Source of the DNA: Prevotella ihumii
Lineage (GTDB): Bacteria; Bacteroidota; Bacteroidia; Bacteroidales; Bacteroidaceae
Assembly (NCBI RefSeq): GCF_900155655.1
Contig: NZ_LT706987.1
Coordinates: 525,976 to 589,975, forward strand
Length of the DNA: 64,000 nt
Direction of reading: 5' to 3'
The notes under the pieces were generated by a model. The model made no database searches. It was given only the letters and a program-made list of their open reading frames with translations, and was not told the DNA's origin. This document shows positions 16,594 to 25,280 of the stretch, one piece after another. The number at the start of each line of letters is the position of its first letter. Position 1 is the first letter of the stretch. The position numbers and the translations under genes are program-made.

Positions 16594-18721
16594 TTCCTCG
16601 CTCTGCCGTGGGCACTTGCTCCCCAAGGAGATTACCGACAAGGAGGAAGTGGTCAAGTTTATGGAAGCCGTGGACCAGTTCGAGCGTATCATCAACGACA
16701 CGGAGCAAATCCGACTCAGCCATATGATGGAGGAGGATTTGGTGGGTACAGCAGAGAAAGGCGGACTCTTAGACCGCTACTTCTCCCTTTCTGAAGAAGG
16801 ACACGCTTCTTTGGAAGACATACGATTAGGAGCAGACCTTGTGCGTATAGGGGACAACCGCCTTTGTTTGCATACGCTGTCAGATACGGACGACCTGCCC
16901 ACAAGTGTTTCCACCGACACACGCTATGAGCGATTATCAACGGACAGAAGCGACTGCCGACTGTCCTTTGCCGCTCCCGTTGGCTTGTTGCTGCCCTGCA
17001 ACCATATCTATAATCAGTACCTCTTCATCGAGGACAGTGATGATAACCTGCAAAGGTTTGAGAAGCAGGCACGCAACATGCACTCGCTTGCAAGATACAG
17101 CAGAAGCAATCAGATTAACGAAGAGTGGATACAGGAGTATCTCAACGTAGCCCACTCGCAGGGGTTGACCTCCATTCGTGCCCACTTCAATGTGCTGGCA
17201 TGGAGCGATGACAAGGAGGAGCTTCGCAACATCAAGAATGATGTGGGCAGCGCGTTGGCACTGATGGAGTGCAAGCCACGCCACAACACCGTTGATACGG
17301 CTACCCTCTATTGGGCGGGTATTCCCGGCAATGCCGCCGACTTTCCAAGTGAGGAGAGTTTCTATACCTTTATCGAGCCGGCTCTCTGTTTCTTCACGGC
17401 AGAGACCAACTACAAGGACTCGCTCTCTCCCTTCGGCATCAAAATGGCTGACCGACTTTCGGGCAAGCCAATCCACTTGGACATTTCCGACCTGCCGATG
17501 AAGAAAGGTATCATTACCAACCGCAACAAGTTCATTCTCGGTCCTTCAGGTAGTGGCAAGTCTTTCTTTACCAACCACATGGTACGCCAGTATTACGAGC
17601 AAGGGGCGCACGTGCTTTTGGTCGATACGGGTAACAGCTATCAAGGCTTGTGCGAGCTTATCCACCGCAAGACCAAGGGCGAGGACGGTGTTTATTTCAC
17701 CTATACCGATGAGCATCCTATCTCTTTTAATCCTTTCTTCACCGATGATTACTTCTTTGACGTGGAGAAAAGAGAAAGTATCTGCACCTTATTGCTTACG
17801 CTTTGGAAGAGTGCCGATGAACATATTACCAAGACAGAAGCAGGCGAACTTGGTTCTGCCGTCAACACCTACATCGAACTTATCAGGACGGATCACACCA
17901 TCGTTCCCTGCTTCAACACCTTCTATGAGTATCTTCGTGATGTGTATCGGGAGGATATGGAGCATCGGGACATTAAGGTAACGCTCTCTGACTTCAATAT
18001 CAATAACCTCCTAACGACACTCAAGCAGTATTATAAAGGTGGCAGGTATGACTTCCTGCTGAACTCGGACAAGAACATCGACCTGCTCTCGAAACGTTTC
18101 ATCGTCTTTGAAATCGACCAAGTGAAGGACAACAAGGATTTGTTTCCTGTCGTAACGATTATCATCATGGAAGCTTTCATTAACAAGATGCGCCGATTAA
18201 AAGGCATCCGCAAGATGATTCTCATCGAGGAAGCATGGAAGGCGATTGCATCCGCTAATATGGCAGACTATATAAAATATTTATATAAGACGGTCAGAAA
18301 GTATTTCGGGGAAGCCATCGTCGTGACACAGGAGGTGGACGACATCATTCAGTCGCCCATTGTCAAAGAGAGTATCATCAACAACTCCGACTGCAAAATC
18401 CTGCTTGACCAGCGCAAGTACATGACCAAGTTTGACGGCATACAAGCCATGCTCGGACTCTCCGAAAAGGAGAAGAGTCAGATACTTTCCATCAACCAGA
18501 ACAACGATACCAACCGACTATATAAAGAGGTGTGGATAGGTTTAGGCGGTATGCAGAGTGCCGTCTATGCCACGGAGGTGAGTATGGAGGAATACCTTAC
18601 CTATACTACCGAGGAAACAGAAAAAGTCGAAGTGATGCAGCGCGCGGAACAGCTGGGTGGCGACATAGAAACCGCCATCAGGCTACTCGCCAATGAGAAA
18701 AGAAACAATAAGAAGAAATAA
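16460..18721 (+). CDS. traG: traG 3' part: VirB4-type conjugation ATPase, N-truncated
   Basis: 753-aa frame beginning at an internal ATG in the second repeat copy (MAESGLSFLSRASNRH). It holds the ATPase core: Walker A GPSGSGKSFF, Walker B-type MILIEEAWKAI, and the TraG C-terminal segment ending LANEKRNNKKK. The missing ~84 N-terminal residues normally carry the part that docks to the membrane complex (TraF/VirB3 side). Whether the internal ATG is translated is unknown. If it is, the product keeps the motor domain but probably not normal assembly. Codon use is like its neighbours, so the damage looks recent. Confidence 0.8.
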   Translation: MAESGLSFLSRASNRHFNERPFLHHSVYLFLTKTNKQRMQRQSNFSSLCRGHLLPKEITDKEEVVKFMEAVDQFERIINDTEQIRLSHMMEEDLVGTAEKGGLLDRYFSLSEEGHASLEDIRLGADLVRIGDNRLCLHTLSDTDDLPTSVSTDTRYERLSTDRSDCRLSFAAPVGLLLPCNHIYNQYLFIEDSDDNLQRFEKQARNMHSLARYSRSNQINEEWIQEYLNVAHSQGLTSIRAHFNVLAWSDDKEELRNIKNDVGSALALMECKPRHNTVDTATLYWAGIPGNAADFPSEESFYTFIEPALCFFTAETNYKDSLSPFGIKMADRLSGKPIHLDISDLPMKKGIITNRNKFILGPSGSGKSFFTNHMVRQYYEQGAHVLLVDTGNSYQGLCELIHRKTKGEDGVYFTYTDEHPISFNPFFTDDYFFDVEKRESICTLLLTLWKSADEHITKTEAGELGSAVNTYIELIRTDHTIVPCFNTFYEYLRDVYREDMEHRDIKVTLSDFNINNLLTTLKQYYKGGRYDFLLNSDKNIDLLSKRFIVFEIDQVKDNKDLFPVVTIIIMEAFINKMRRLKGIRKMILIEEAWKAIASANMADYIKYLYKTVRKYFGEAIVVTQEVDDIIQSPIVKESIINNSDCKILLDQRKYMTKFDGIQAMLGLSEKEKSQILSINQNNDTNRLYKEVWIGLGGMQSAVYATEVSMEEYLTYTTEETEKVEVMQRAEQLGGDIETAIRLLANEKRNNKKK

Positions 18722-18748
18722 ATATGAACCATCAAAATAGTAGTAATA

Positions 18749-19378
18749 ATGAAAAAGTTTTTATTCATGGCTCTCTTAGGATTGAGCCTTTCTATTCCCA
18801 AAGCCCACGCACAGTGGGTAGTAACCGACCCGGGCAACTTTGCGGGTAACATCGCCAATTCCGTCAAGGAAATCGCCACCGCCTCGAAGACGGTGAAGAA
18901 CACCTTGGACGGATTCAAGGAAGTGGAGAAGCTCTACAACGACACGAAGAAGTATTACGACGATTTGCGTAAAATCAAGAACTTAATCGGTGATGCCTAT
19001 AAAGTAAAAGAATGTATCCTGATGGTGGGCGACATCTCGGAGATTTACGTTACCTCGTACAAGAAGATGCTCTCAGACAAGAACTTCCGTCCTTCGGAAC
19101 TTGCTGCAATGGCTTCCGGCTATACCAAGTTATTGGAATTGAGCGGCGAGAGCCTGAAAGAACTCAAATCGGTTGCCAAAAGCAATGTGTTCTCGATGAA
19201 CGACCACGAACGTATGCAGCAGATAGACCATATCTATACCACGCTGCGTGAATATCGTTCGCTGGTATCTTACTACACCCGTAAGAACATATCGGTGAGC
19301 TTCGTGCGTGCCAGAGAGAAGGGAGAACTGAGCGAGGTAAAATCCCTCTACGGTAATATGGCAAGCCGCTATTGGTAA
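18749..19378 (+). CDS. traI: TraI, DUF4141 periplasmic transfer protein (module A)
   Basis: 209 aa with signal peptide (MKKFLFMALLGLSLSIPKAHAQ) then a mostly helical, charged protein (VVTDPGNFAGNIANSVKEIA). VirB5-like position between the VirB4 ATPase and the VirB6-like traJ. In module B a DUF3876 lipoprotein gene (traH) lies between traG and traI; here only 27 nt separate them, so traH is missing. The C-terminal GNMASRYW matches GNMNERYW of module B. Confidence 0.86.
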   Translation: MKKFLFMALLGLSLSIPKAHAQWVVTDPGNFAGNIANSVKEIATASKTVKNTLDGFKEVEKLYNDTKKYYDDLRKIKNLIGDAYKVKECILMVGDISEIYVTSYKKMLSDKNFRPSELAAMASGYTKLLELSGESLKELKSVAKSNVFSMNDHERMQQIDHIYTTLREYRSLVSYYTRKNISVSFVRAREKGELSEVKSLYGNMASRYW

Positions 19379-19401
19379 TCAAGTAAGGAAAGGACAAACT
19401 T

Positions 19402-20439
19402 ATGGATTTTGCCAGTTTACACGATTTGCTCCGCTCGACCTATGACGAGATGATGCCGCTTTGTTCGGATATGACAGGTGTGGCAAAGGGGATTGCGGGC
19501 TTGGGCGCGCTCTTCTATATCGCACTGAGGGTATGGGCTTCGCTTGCCCGTGCCGAGGCAATCGACGTGTTTCCGCTCCTACGTCCCTTTGTGATTGGTT
19601 TTTGCATTATGTTTTTCCCTACGATAGTGCTTGGCACAATGAATGGCGTACTCTCCCCAATCGTCAAGGGTACGGAAATGATGGTGGACAAGCAGGAGGG
19701 GACACTTGCCAAACTTATAGCACAAAGGGATAAGTTGCAGGAGGAAGCCTATCTGCGCAACCCCGAAACGGCATTTTTGGTATCGAATGAAGCCTTTGAC
19801 CAAAAGATTGAAGAGATGGGCATCGTCGGTCCGGAGGATGCCATAACCATTGCGGGAATGTATGCGGAACGCTCTGCCTACCAAATGAAACAATGGATTT
19901 TAAAGTGTGTTCACGACATCATGGAAATACTCTTCCACGCTGCGGGATTGATTATTGACACGCTGCGCACTTTCATTCTGATTGTGCTCTCCATTCTTGG
20001 ACCCGTCGTTTTCGGCATTGCCGTATGGGACGGACTGTCGGGGTCGATGACGGCTTGGTTTTCTCGCTATATATCGGTGTATCTATGGTTACCGGTGAGC
20101 AGCATCTTGACCGCCCTTCTGACAAAGATACAAGTGCTGATGGTGCAGAAAGATATTGAAACCCTTAGCGACCCGAATTTCCTCCCCGATGCGGGCAGTT
20201 GGTATCACATCGTCTTCTTCCTCATCGGTATCGTGGGCTACTTCTGTGTTCCAACAGTCGCTGGCTGGATTATCGAAGCGGGTGGCGGCATCGGCTCATA
20301 CGGTCGCAACGTCAATCAGACGGCTCAACGTGGAGCGCAGGGCGCATACACCGGAGGCAAGTATTTGGCAGGTGGAGCCGGAGCCGTTGCAGGCAATGCC
20401 ATCGGACGTATCAAGGGTGCATTACTCAAAGGTAAATAA
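19402..20439 (+). CDS. traJ: TraJ, VirB6-like polytopic membrane protein (module A)
   Basis: 345 aa with several hydrophobic segments (about 35-55, 60-85, 180-215, 220-245, 270-300) and a Gly/Ala-rich tail (GGAGAVAGNAIGRIKGALLK). The arrangement and operon position match the inner-membrane channel component VirB6. The N-terminal MMPLCSDMTGVAKGIAGLGA is nearly the same as in module B TraJ. It starts 23 nt after traI. Confidence 0.88.
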   Translation: MDFASLHDLLRSTYDEMMPLCSDMTGVAKGIAGLGALFYIALRVWASLARAEAIDVFPLLRPFVIGFCIMFFPTIVLGTMNGVLSPIVKGTEMMVDKQEGTLAKLIAQRDKLQEEAYLRNPETAFLVSNEAFDQKIEEMGIVGPEDAITIAGMYAERSAYQMKQWILKCVHDIMEILFHAAGLIIDTLRTFILIVLSILGPVVFGIAVWDGLSGSMTAWFSRYISVYLWLPVSSILTALLTKIQVLMVQKDIETLSDPNFLPDAGSWYHIVFFLIGIVGYFCVPTVAGWIIEAGGGIGSYGRNVNQTAQRGAQGAYTGGKYLAGGAGAVAGNAIGRIKGALLKGK

Positions 20440-20457
20440 CAAAAAACGAAAAAAACA

Positions 20458-21081
20458 ATGGAATTCAAATCACTCACCAATATTGAGACCTCATTCCGTC
20501 AAATCAGGCTCTATGCCTTTGTCTTTGCCATCGTCTGTGTGGCGGTCAGCGGCTATGCCGTCTATGCCTCGTATGGCTTTGCCAAGGAGCAACGGGAGAA
20601 AATTTACGTGCTTGACCAAGGAAAATCCTTGATGCTCGCACTGAGTCAGGATGCAAGCAAGAACCGACCTGTGGAAGCGAGGGAACACGTCCGCCGTTTC
20701 CATGAACTGTTCTTCACCATCGCGCCCGATAAGGATGCCATCGAGAAGAACATGGAGCGTGCCTTCCTGCTCTGCGATAAGTCGGCTTTCAACTACTACA
20801 AGGACTTGGCGGAAAAGGGCTATTACAACCGTGCCATTTCGGGCAATGTCAATCAGCGTATCGAGGTGGACTCCATCCGCTGCAACTTTGAGGTCTATCC
20901 CTACGAGGTAACGACCTACGCCCGTCAGTTCATCGTACGACCGAGCAACATCACGGAGCGTAACCTGATTACGACCTGCACCTTGCAGAACTCCGTCCGC
21001 TCGGACAACAATCCGCAGGGCTTCCTGATGGAACAGTTTATGGTGCGACAGAATCAAGACCTCCAAACCTATAAACGATAG
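20458..21081 (+). CDS. traK: TraK, VirB8-like protein (module A)
   Basis: 207 aa. Short cytoplasmic N-terminus (MEFKSLTNIETSFRQIRLY), one transmembrane helix (about 20-42), then a periplasmic domain ending TYKR. Size and topology fit VirB8-type assembly factors; the same-length module B homologue at 33416 shares most of the sequence. It is followed 4 nt later by traL. Confidence 0.88.
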   Translation: MEFKSLTNIETSFRQIRLYAFVFAIVCVAVSGYAVYASYGFAKEQREKIYVLDQGKSLMLALSQDASKNRPVEAREHVRRFHELFFTIAPDKDAIEKNMERAFLLCDKSAFNYYKDLAEKGYYNRAISGNVNQRIEVDSIRCNFEVYPYEVTTYARQFIVRPSNITERNLITTCTLQNSVRSDNNPQGFLMEQFMVRQNQDLQTYKR

Positions 21082-21085
21082 CACG

Positions 21086-21379
21086 ATGGAAAGGACAAGG
21101 GGATTTTCATTCGCACGGCACTATCTGAGGGCGCACTTGTGGCTTCGCCATCGGTGCGACAGGCTCACGGCAAAGCAGCGCAAGCTGATTGTATTCGGAT
21201 TAAGTTTTGTCTATCTCGTCTGTTCTTTAGTGATGATAGCGCAGTTTTTCCTGCCGCACGATAAGGAGGAAAGACTACCTATCCCCAAGGGAACGATAAT
21301 AGACAGCGACATCCATACAGATAGCGTATTTATACGACTTTATCAACAATATTCAACTAATAGTAATGAAAATGGATAA
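21086..21379 (+). CDS. traL: TraL, DUF3989 small membrane protein (module A)
   Basis: 97 aa with a basic N-terminus, one transmembrane helix (about 37-58, LIVFGLSFVYLVCSLVMIAQ) and a short periplasmic tail. It overlaps traM by 14 nt. The equivalent of module B 33101-33409. The exact role in the channel is not known; by position it supports the TraK/TraM inner-membrane complex. Confidence 0.83.
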   Translation: MERTRGFSFARHYLRAHLWLRHRCDRLTAKQRKLIVFGLSFVYLVCSLVMIAQFFLPHDKEERLPIPKGTIIDSDIHTDSVFIRLYQQYSTNSNENG

Positions 21380-22631
21380 TAAACAAAAAGAATATCTCAA
21401 GAAAGGACTGGTCTTCGGTGGGCTGGGATTGCTTTTCGCCCTCTCGATGTGGTTCATATTTGCCCCGTCGGGCAAGGAGAAGAGTGCGGCGCAGCAGGGA
21501 CTGAACGACAGCATACCGCAGGCGACCACCGAACAGCTGACGGGCAACAAACTCAAAGCCTACGAATTGGGCGACAAGAGCCGTCAGGACGAACAGACAC
21601 GCGAGGAGATGGGCAGGCTTTCGGATTACTTTGATAGTAATACCGCCCCCTCGGAAAGCGAGCGTGCCGAAGCAGCCGCTTCGACGGCAAAGATTGAAAA
21701 CTCGATGCACCGCTATGAGGAGAACAACCGCCTGTTGAACTCTTTTTATGCGCCCGACCCCAATGAGCAGGAGCGTGAGGCACTGCGCTCGGAGTTGGAC
21801 AACCTCAAAAAGGAATTGGCATCCAAGAACGAGAGTGAGGATGCGGAGGAGAAGCGACAGCTCGCCCTGATGGAAAAGAGTTACCAAATGGCGGCGAAGT
21901 ATCTGCCACAATCTTCTTCAACTACCAATGCTGCCCACGCTTTTACACCCGCAAAGGAAAAGGGAGTTTTGGAAACATCGGCAACAAAACAAGTATCGGT
22001 AGCCGGTTCTCTCCCTGCAATGGAGGTATTGGCAGAACGTAAGCAGGTGGTGTCTTCGCTCAACCAGCCGATGACAGATGCCGACTTCGTTCAGCAATAT
22101 GGCACGAAGCCACGCAATATGGGCTTTCTTTCGCTCACGAGTGCGGTTGCTGCTGTACCCCGCAACACGCTCAGCGTGGTGGTGGACAGGACGGCAACGC
22201 TGAAGGAGGGCGACAATGTGGCGTTGCGCCTTCTCGAAACTGCCCAAGTGCAGGGCTTGCGCATTCCCCGCCAAAGCCGACTCATTGCGAGGGCTAAGAT
22301 TGAGGGCAACCGCCTGCACCTGCTCGTTAAGAGCATTGAAGTGAAGGGACAGATTATTGCCGTGAAGCTCTCGGCATACGACACAGACGGACAGGAGGGT
22401 GTGTTCATTCCCGGTTCGGAGGACATTAACGCTCTCAAAGAGGTGGGTGCGAACATCGGTGGTTCGATGGGGACTTCCTTCACCTTTGCTTCCTCCGCCA
22501 AAGACCAGATTATCTCGGAGGCGGCACGTGGGGTGATGCAGGGCGCAAGTCAGCTGCTCCAAAAGAAACTCCGCACCGTCAAGGTAACACTTAAAGGCGG
22601 CTACCGCCTGTTCTTGGTTCAGTCAAAATAA
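21366..22631 (+). CDS. traM: TraM, VirB10-like transfer protein (module A)
   Basis: 421 aa. A transmembrane helix (about 14-32, KGLVFGGLGLLFALSMWFIF) is followed by a long Glu/Ala-rich coiled region (about 40-185). The conserved C-terminal domain (about 215-421) contains VVSSLNQPMTDADFVQQYGT and VEVKGQIIAVKLSAYDTDGQ. Inner-membrane anchor, extended linker and C-terminal beta-domain are the VirB10 plan, suggesting it spans the periplasm toward TraN. Same domain order as module B. Confidence 0.88.
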   Translation: MKMDNKQKEYLKKGLVFGGLGLLFALSMWFIFAPSGKEKSAAQQGLNDSIPQATTEQLTGNKLKAYELGDKSRQDEQTREEMGRLSDYFDSNTAPSESERAEAAASTAKIENSMHRYEENNRLLNSFYAPDPNEQEREALRSELDNLKKELASKNESEDAEEKRQLALMEKSYQMAAKYLPQSSSTTNAAHAFTPAKEKGVLETSATKQVSVAGSLPAMEVLAERKQVVSSLNQPMTDADFVQQYGTKPRNMGFLSLTSAVAAVPRNTLSVVVDRTATLKEGDNVALRLLETAQVQGLRIPRQSRLIARAKIEGNRLHLLVKSIEVKGQIIAVKLSAYDTDGQEGVFIPGSEDINALKEVGANIGGSMGTSFTFASSAKDQIISEAARGVMQGASQLLQKKLRTVKVTLKGGYRLFLVQSK

Positions 22632-22675
22632 GCATATCAATCAATAAAAATAGCAATAACAAAATAATAACAACA

Positions 22676-23626
22676 ATGAAAAAATGGATTTTTTCGGCTG
22701 TCCTGCTTGCCACGATGGGAGCGTCAGCCACTGCACAGACAACGACTTCAACGCTCACGCCCGACCGTCCGCTCTCATCGGGAGAACTCTTTCAAGGCAT
22801 GAGCAAGGCAATCCCAAACGGACGCATCGTCCTGCCTTACGGCTTGGAGGTTACTTTTGAAAAGACGGTGCATCTGATTTTCCCTGCGCCTGTCCGCTAT
22901 GTGGATTTGGGTTCACAGAACATCATTGCCGGCAAGGCGGAGGATGCGGAGAACGTACTGCGTGTAAAGGCTGCCGTCAAGGACTTTGAGACGGAGACCA
23001 ACATGAGCGTGATTTGCGAGGACGGCTCATTCTACGCTTTTAACGTGAAGTATGCCGATGAGCCAGAGAAGCTGAGCGTGGAGATGAAAGACTTTCTGTC
23101 GCCCGTCGAAGGACGCTTGCCGAGCAACCGTGCGGACATCTACTTCAAGGAACTTGGGAACGAGTCGCCCGTACTTGTCAAACTGATGATGCAGACCATC
23201 TATCAGAATGACAAACGCTATATCAAGCATATCGGCGCCCAAATGTTCGGTATGAAATTCCTGCTTAGGGGATTGTATGCGCACAATGGCTTGCTATATT
23301 TTCATACCCGAATAGACAATATGACCAATATGCCGTATTCGGTGGACTTTATCACCTTCAAGGTTGTGGATAAGAAAGTAGCTAAACGCACTGCCATTCA
23401 GGAGAGAGTGCAACAACCACTCCGTGCCTATCATCAGGTGAACTATATCAAGGGAAAGCACACCGAAAGTTCAGTGTTTGCCTTGGAACAGTTCTCACTA
23501 TCAGAGGATAAACAGCTTGAAGTGACGCTTTATGAGCATAATGGTGGACGAACGCTTACCTTCTATGTCGAGCCGCAAGATTTACTTTTGGCTCAGAAGA
23601 TTGATAACCTCAAACTTAAATGGTAA
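22676..23626 (+). CDS. traN: TraN, VirB9-like transfer protein (module A)
   Basis: 316 aa with signal peptide (MKKWIFSAVLLATMGASATA) and a soluble periplasmic body with the conserved block VHLIFPAPVRYVDLGSQNII. By order and size it is the VirB9-like outer-complex protein that meets TraM. It is the last recognisable full tra gene of module A: traO, traP and traQ do not follow. Its stop TAA overlaps the next ATG as TAATG. Confidence 0.88.
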   Translation: MKKWIFSAVLLATMGASATAQTTTSTLTPDRPLSSGELFQGMSKAIPNGRIVLPYGLEVTFEKTVHLIFPAPVRYVDLGSQNIIAGKAEDAENVLRVKAAVKDFETETNMSVICEDGSFYAFNVKYADEPEKLSVEMKDFLSPVEGRLPSNRADIYFKELGNESPVLVKLMMQTIYQNDKRYIKHIGAQMFGMKFLLRGLYAHNGLLYFHTRIDNMTNMPYSVDFITFKVVDKKVAKRTAIQERVQQPLRAYHQVNYIKGKHTESSVFALEQFSLSEDKQLEVTLYEHNGGRTLTFYVEPQDLLLAQKIDNLKLKW

Positions 23627-23730
23627 TGAAGAAGTATCTTTTCAAATGGATGAAGGAAGTTCTTTCAAGGCCCCTGCTCGACATGACGGAGGAGGAACTC
23701 ACGAAAATGCTACCTTCAAACTTCAAATAA
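23626..23730 (+). CDS. 34-aa ORF closing the module A tra operon
   Basis: ATG 23626 overlaps the traN stop (TAATG) and the frame runs MKKYLFKWMKEVLSRPLLDM to a TAA at 23728-23730, immediately before a strong terminator. The basic amphipathic start and tight coupling suggest it may be translated. It could be a genuine small protein or the remnant start of a deleted downstream gene. I do not recognise it. Confidence 0.4.
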   Translation: MKKYLFKWMKEVLSRPLLDMTEEELTKMLPSNFK

Positions 23731-23772
23731 CAAATAACCCTTATATGCTGCCAGACATATAAGGGTTATTTG
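23731..23772 (+). terminator. Terminator after module A tra operon
   Basis: A perfect 17-bp stem pairs CAAATAACCCTTATATG (23731-23747) with CATATAAGGGTTATTTG (23756-23772), with an 8-nt loop. It directly follows the 34-aa ORF. The arms contain A-rich and T-rich ends, so it could work in both directions. Confidence 0.75.
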
Positions 23773-24401
23773 TTGGTGTGAAAGGCGGCTAATATTGGAT
23801 GCTTACCTTTTGCCGGAAGCGGAAAGTGAATGCAGAGTGTGTCAGCCTGCCCCATGAATGAAACAGGCGCCCACACACAGCCGGACAAACCGGGAAGAAT
23901 GATTGTTGCCACCCGGCTGAACAAGTTCCGTCGGATCGGAAACAATCATACTTCCTTTGTTGTGGTTTGCCCTTTTCACGCTTCCGGTGATGTCTTTTTC
24001 CTTTTGGTGATTCTTTTTTTTACGGATTTTCCCCTGAAGTTTTTTTCTACACAATCTGCCTCTGTTTTCGTTTACCTCCATTTTGCGCCTTTCAGTAAGC
24101 CGCATCAGTCAGTCATTTTCGTTCTGGGCGCAAAGGTAATTCCGGGATTGGACGGGAAAGCAAGGTCAAGCCTCCTGTTTTCGGTAAAAATCTCCAGCCC
24201 TGCGGGTAGTATTTTGACCGAAAAACCTTGCATTCCCTAATCCCTACCTTTTCAAGCACCCGAAACGAAAACGACCGATGCGACAGAAAGACGCATAAAA
24301 AAAATGTCGGATAAACGAGAGGCAGATAAGATAGTTTGAAACTCAACTCCCTCAGCTCTTGAATCCGCATTAAAAACAAAAAAATCAAAAACAGCGAAGA
24401 T
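23773..24401. other. Inter-module gap with a 120-nt nested hairpin
   Basis: No supported gene between the module A terminator and the accessory operon. The notable content is a long nested inverted repeat at 24132-24251. Arms in order: AAAGGTA/TACCTTT, GGGATT/AATCCC, GGGAA/TTCCC, GCAAGG/CCTTGC, TTTTCGGT/ACCGAAAA, AAAAT/ATTTT, enclosing a 19-nt loop. It lies about 150 nt before the first accessory gene, so it may be a structured 5' leader or a DNA cruciform site. A TACCTTTGC (minus strand, around 24129-24137) at its edge resembles both a -7 box and the IntDOT core consensus, neither proven. Confidence 0.55.
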
Positions 24402-24617
24402 ATGACGGCAACGGCAAATTTCAGACAAATGGCGCAACACATCGGGTTGGCGATATGCGGCTTGATGATGCGCACCGCCTTCGGGGTGTTCGGCATCCTT
24501 TGGGGCATCATCAGAGAGATTGTAAACGGAGTGTTCCGAGTGGCGATAGGTGTAATCGTGGCTATCCTTTCCACCATTGCCTTCTTTGGCTTCATCCTTT
24601 GGTTATTCACCCTTTAA
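24402..24617 (+). CDS. Small membrane protein, accessory operon
   Basis: 71 aa, dominated by two hydrophobic stretches (about 14-35 and 43-70) with few charges (MTATANFRQMAQHIGLAICG). First gene of the plus-strand accessory operon, 12 nt upstream of the next gene. It starts after an A-rich leader ending GCGAAGATATG. I do not recognise a family; by position it is conjugation-associated accessory DNA. Confidence 0.65.
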   Translation: MTATANFRQMAQHIGLAICGLMMRTAFGVFGILWGIIREIVNGVFRVAIGVIVAILSTIAFFGFILWLFTL

Positions 24618-24628
24618 CCCTTACCGAC

Positions 24629-24850
24629 ATGGCAAAAAGAAACAGCAAGACGGCAGCGCAGCAGTGCAGATATTACGAGGTGGACAACATCTTCGTGTAT
24701 ATGGTGGAAACGTACATCAACGGCAATTTTGAAACTTTCCGAAGATTGTACCACGAACTGAACAAGGACGCACGGAGGGATTTCATGGACTTCCTTCTCA
24801 GCGAGGTAGAGCCGACCTATTGGAGAGAGATACTGAAACAGATAATCTAA
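24629..24850 (+). CDS. Small conserved-type accessory protein
   Basis: 73 aa starting MAKRNSKTAAQQCRYYEVDN, charged and mostly helical, ending WREILKQII. ATG 24629 was chosen because it lies 12 nt after the previous stop; the longer in-frame extension overlaps the upstream gene. No motif recognised. It is followed 14 nt later by the PcfK-like gene, so it belongs to the same transcript. Confidence 0.65.
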   Translation: MAKRNSKTAAQQCRYYEVDNIFVYMVETYINGNFETFRRLYHELNKDARRDFMDFLLSEVEPTYWREILKQII

Positions 24851-24863
24851 AAACGACAGCGAT

Positions 24864-25280
24864 ATGAAAGGAACAGACCATTTCAAGAGAACGATATATA
24901 TGTACTTGGAACAGCGTGCGGAGGAAGATGCGCTATTTGCAAAGAAGTACCGCAACCCTGCCAAGAACATGGACGAGTGCGTGACCCACATTCTGAACTA
25001 TGTGCAGAAAAGCGGTTGCAACGGTTTCACGGACGGAGAGATATTCGGGCAAGCCATCCACTACTATGAGGAAAACGAGATAGAGGTGGGCAAACCGATG
25101 GACTGCCAAGTGGTTGTGAACCACGTTGTGAAACTCACGGCAGAGGAAAAGGCGGAGGCACGTCAGAACGCTGTCCGCAAATACCAAGAGGAGGAACTCC
25201 GCAAGTTGCAGAACCGCCACAGACCGTCAGCGAGAAAAGAAAACCAACCCCAACCCTCATTATTTGATTTAGGCTTATGA
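24864..25280 (+). CDS. PcfK-like protein
   Basis: 138 aa. The N-terminal part (MKGTDHFKRTIYMYLEQRAE, CVTHILNYVQKSGCNGFTDG, IFGQAIHYYEEN) matches my memory of the PcfK-like family of conjugative elements. The C-terminal third is a charged helix ending NQPQPSLFDLGL, a form that suggests a sliding-clamp-binding motif (QxxLFDL); that is inference. Its stop overlaps the PcfJ start as ATGA, so the two are translationally coupled. Confidence 0.78.
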   Translation: MKGTDHFKRTIYMYLEQRAEEDALFAKKYRNPAKNMDECVTHILNYVQKSGCNGFTDGEIFGQAIHYYEENEIEVGKPMDCQVVVNHVVKLTAEEKAEARQNAVRKYQEEELRKLQNRHRPSARKENQPQPSLFDLGL

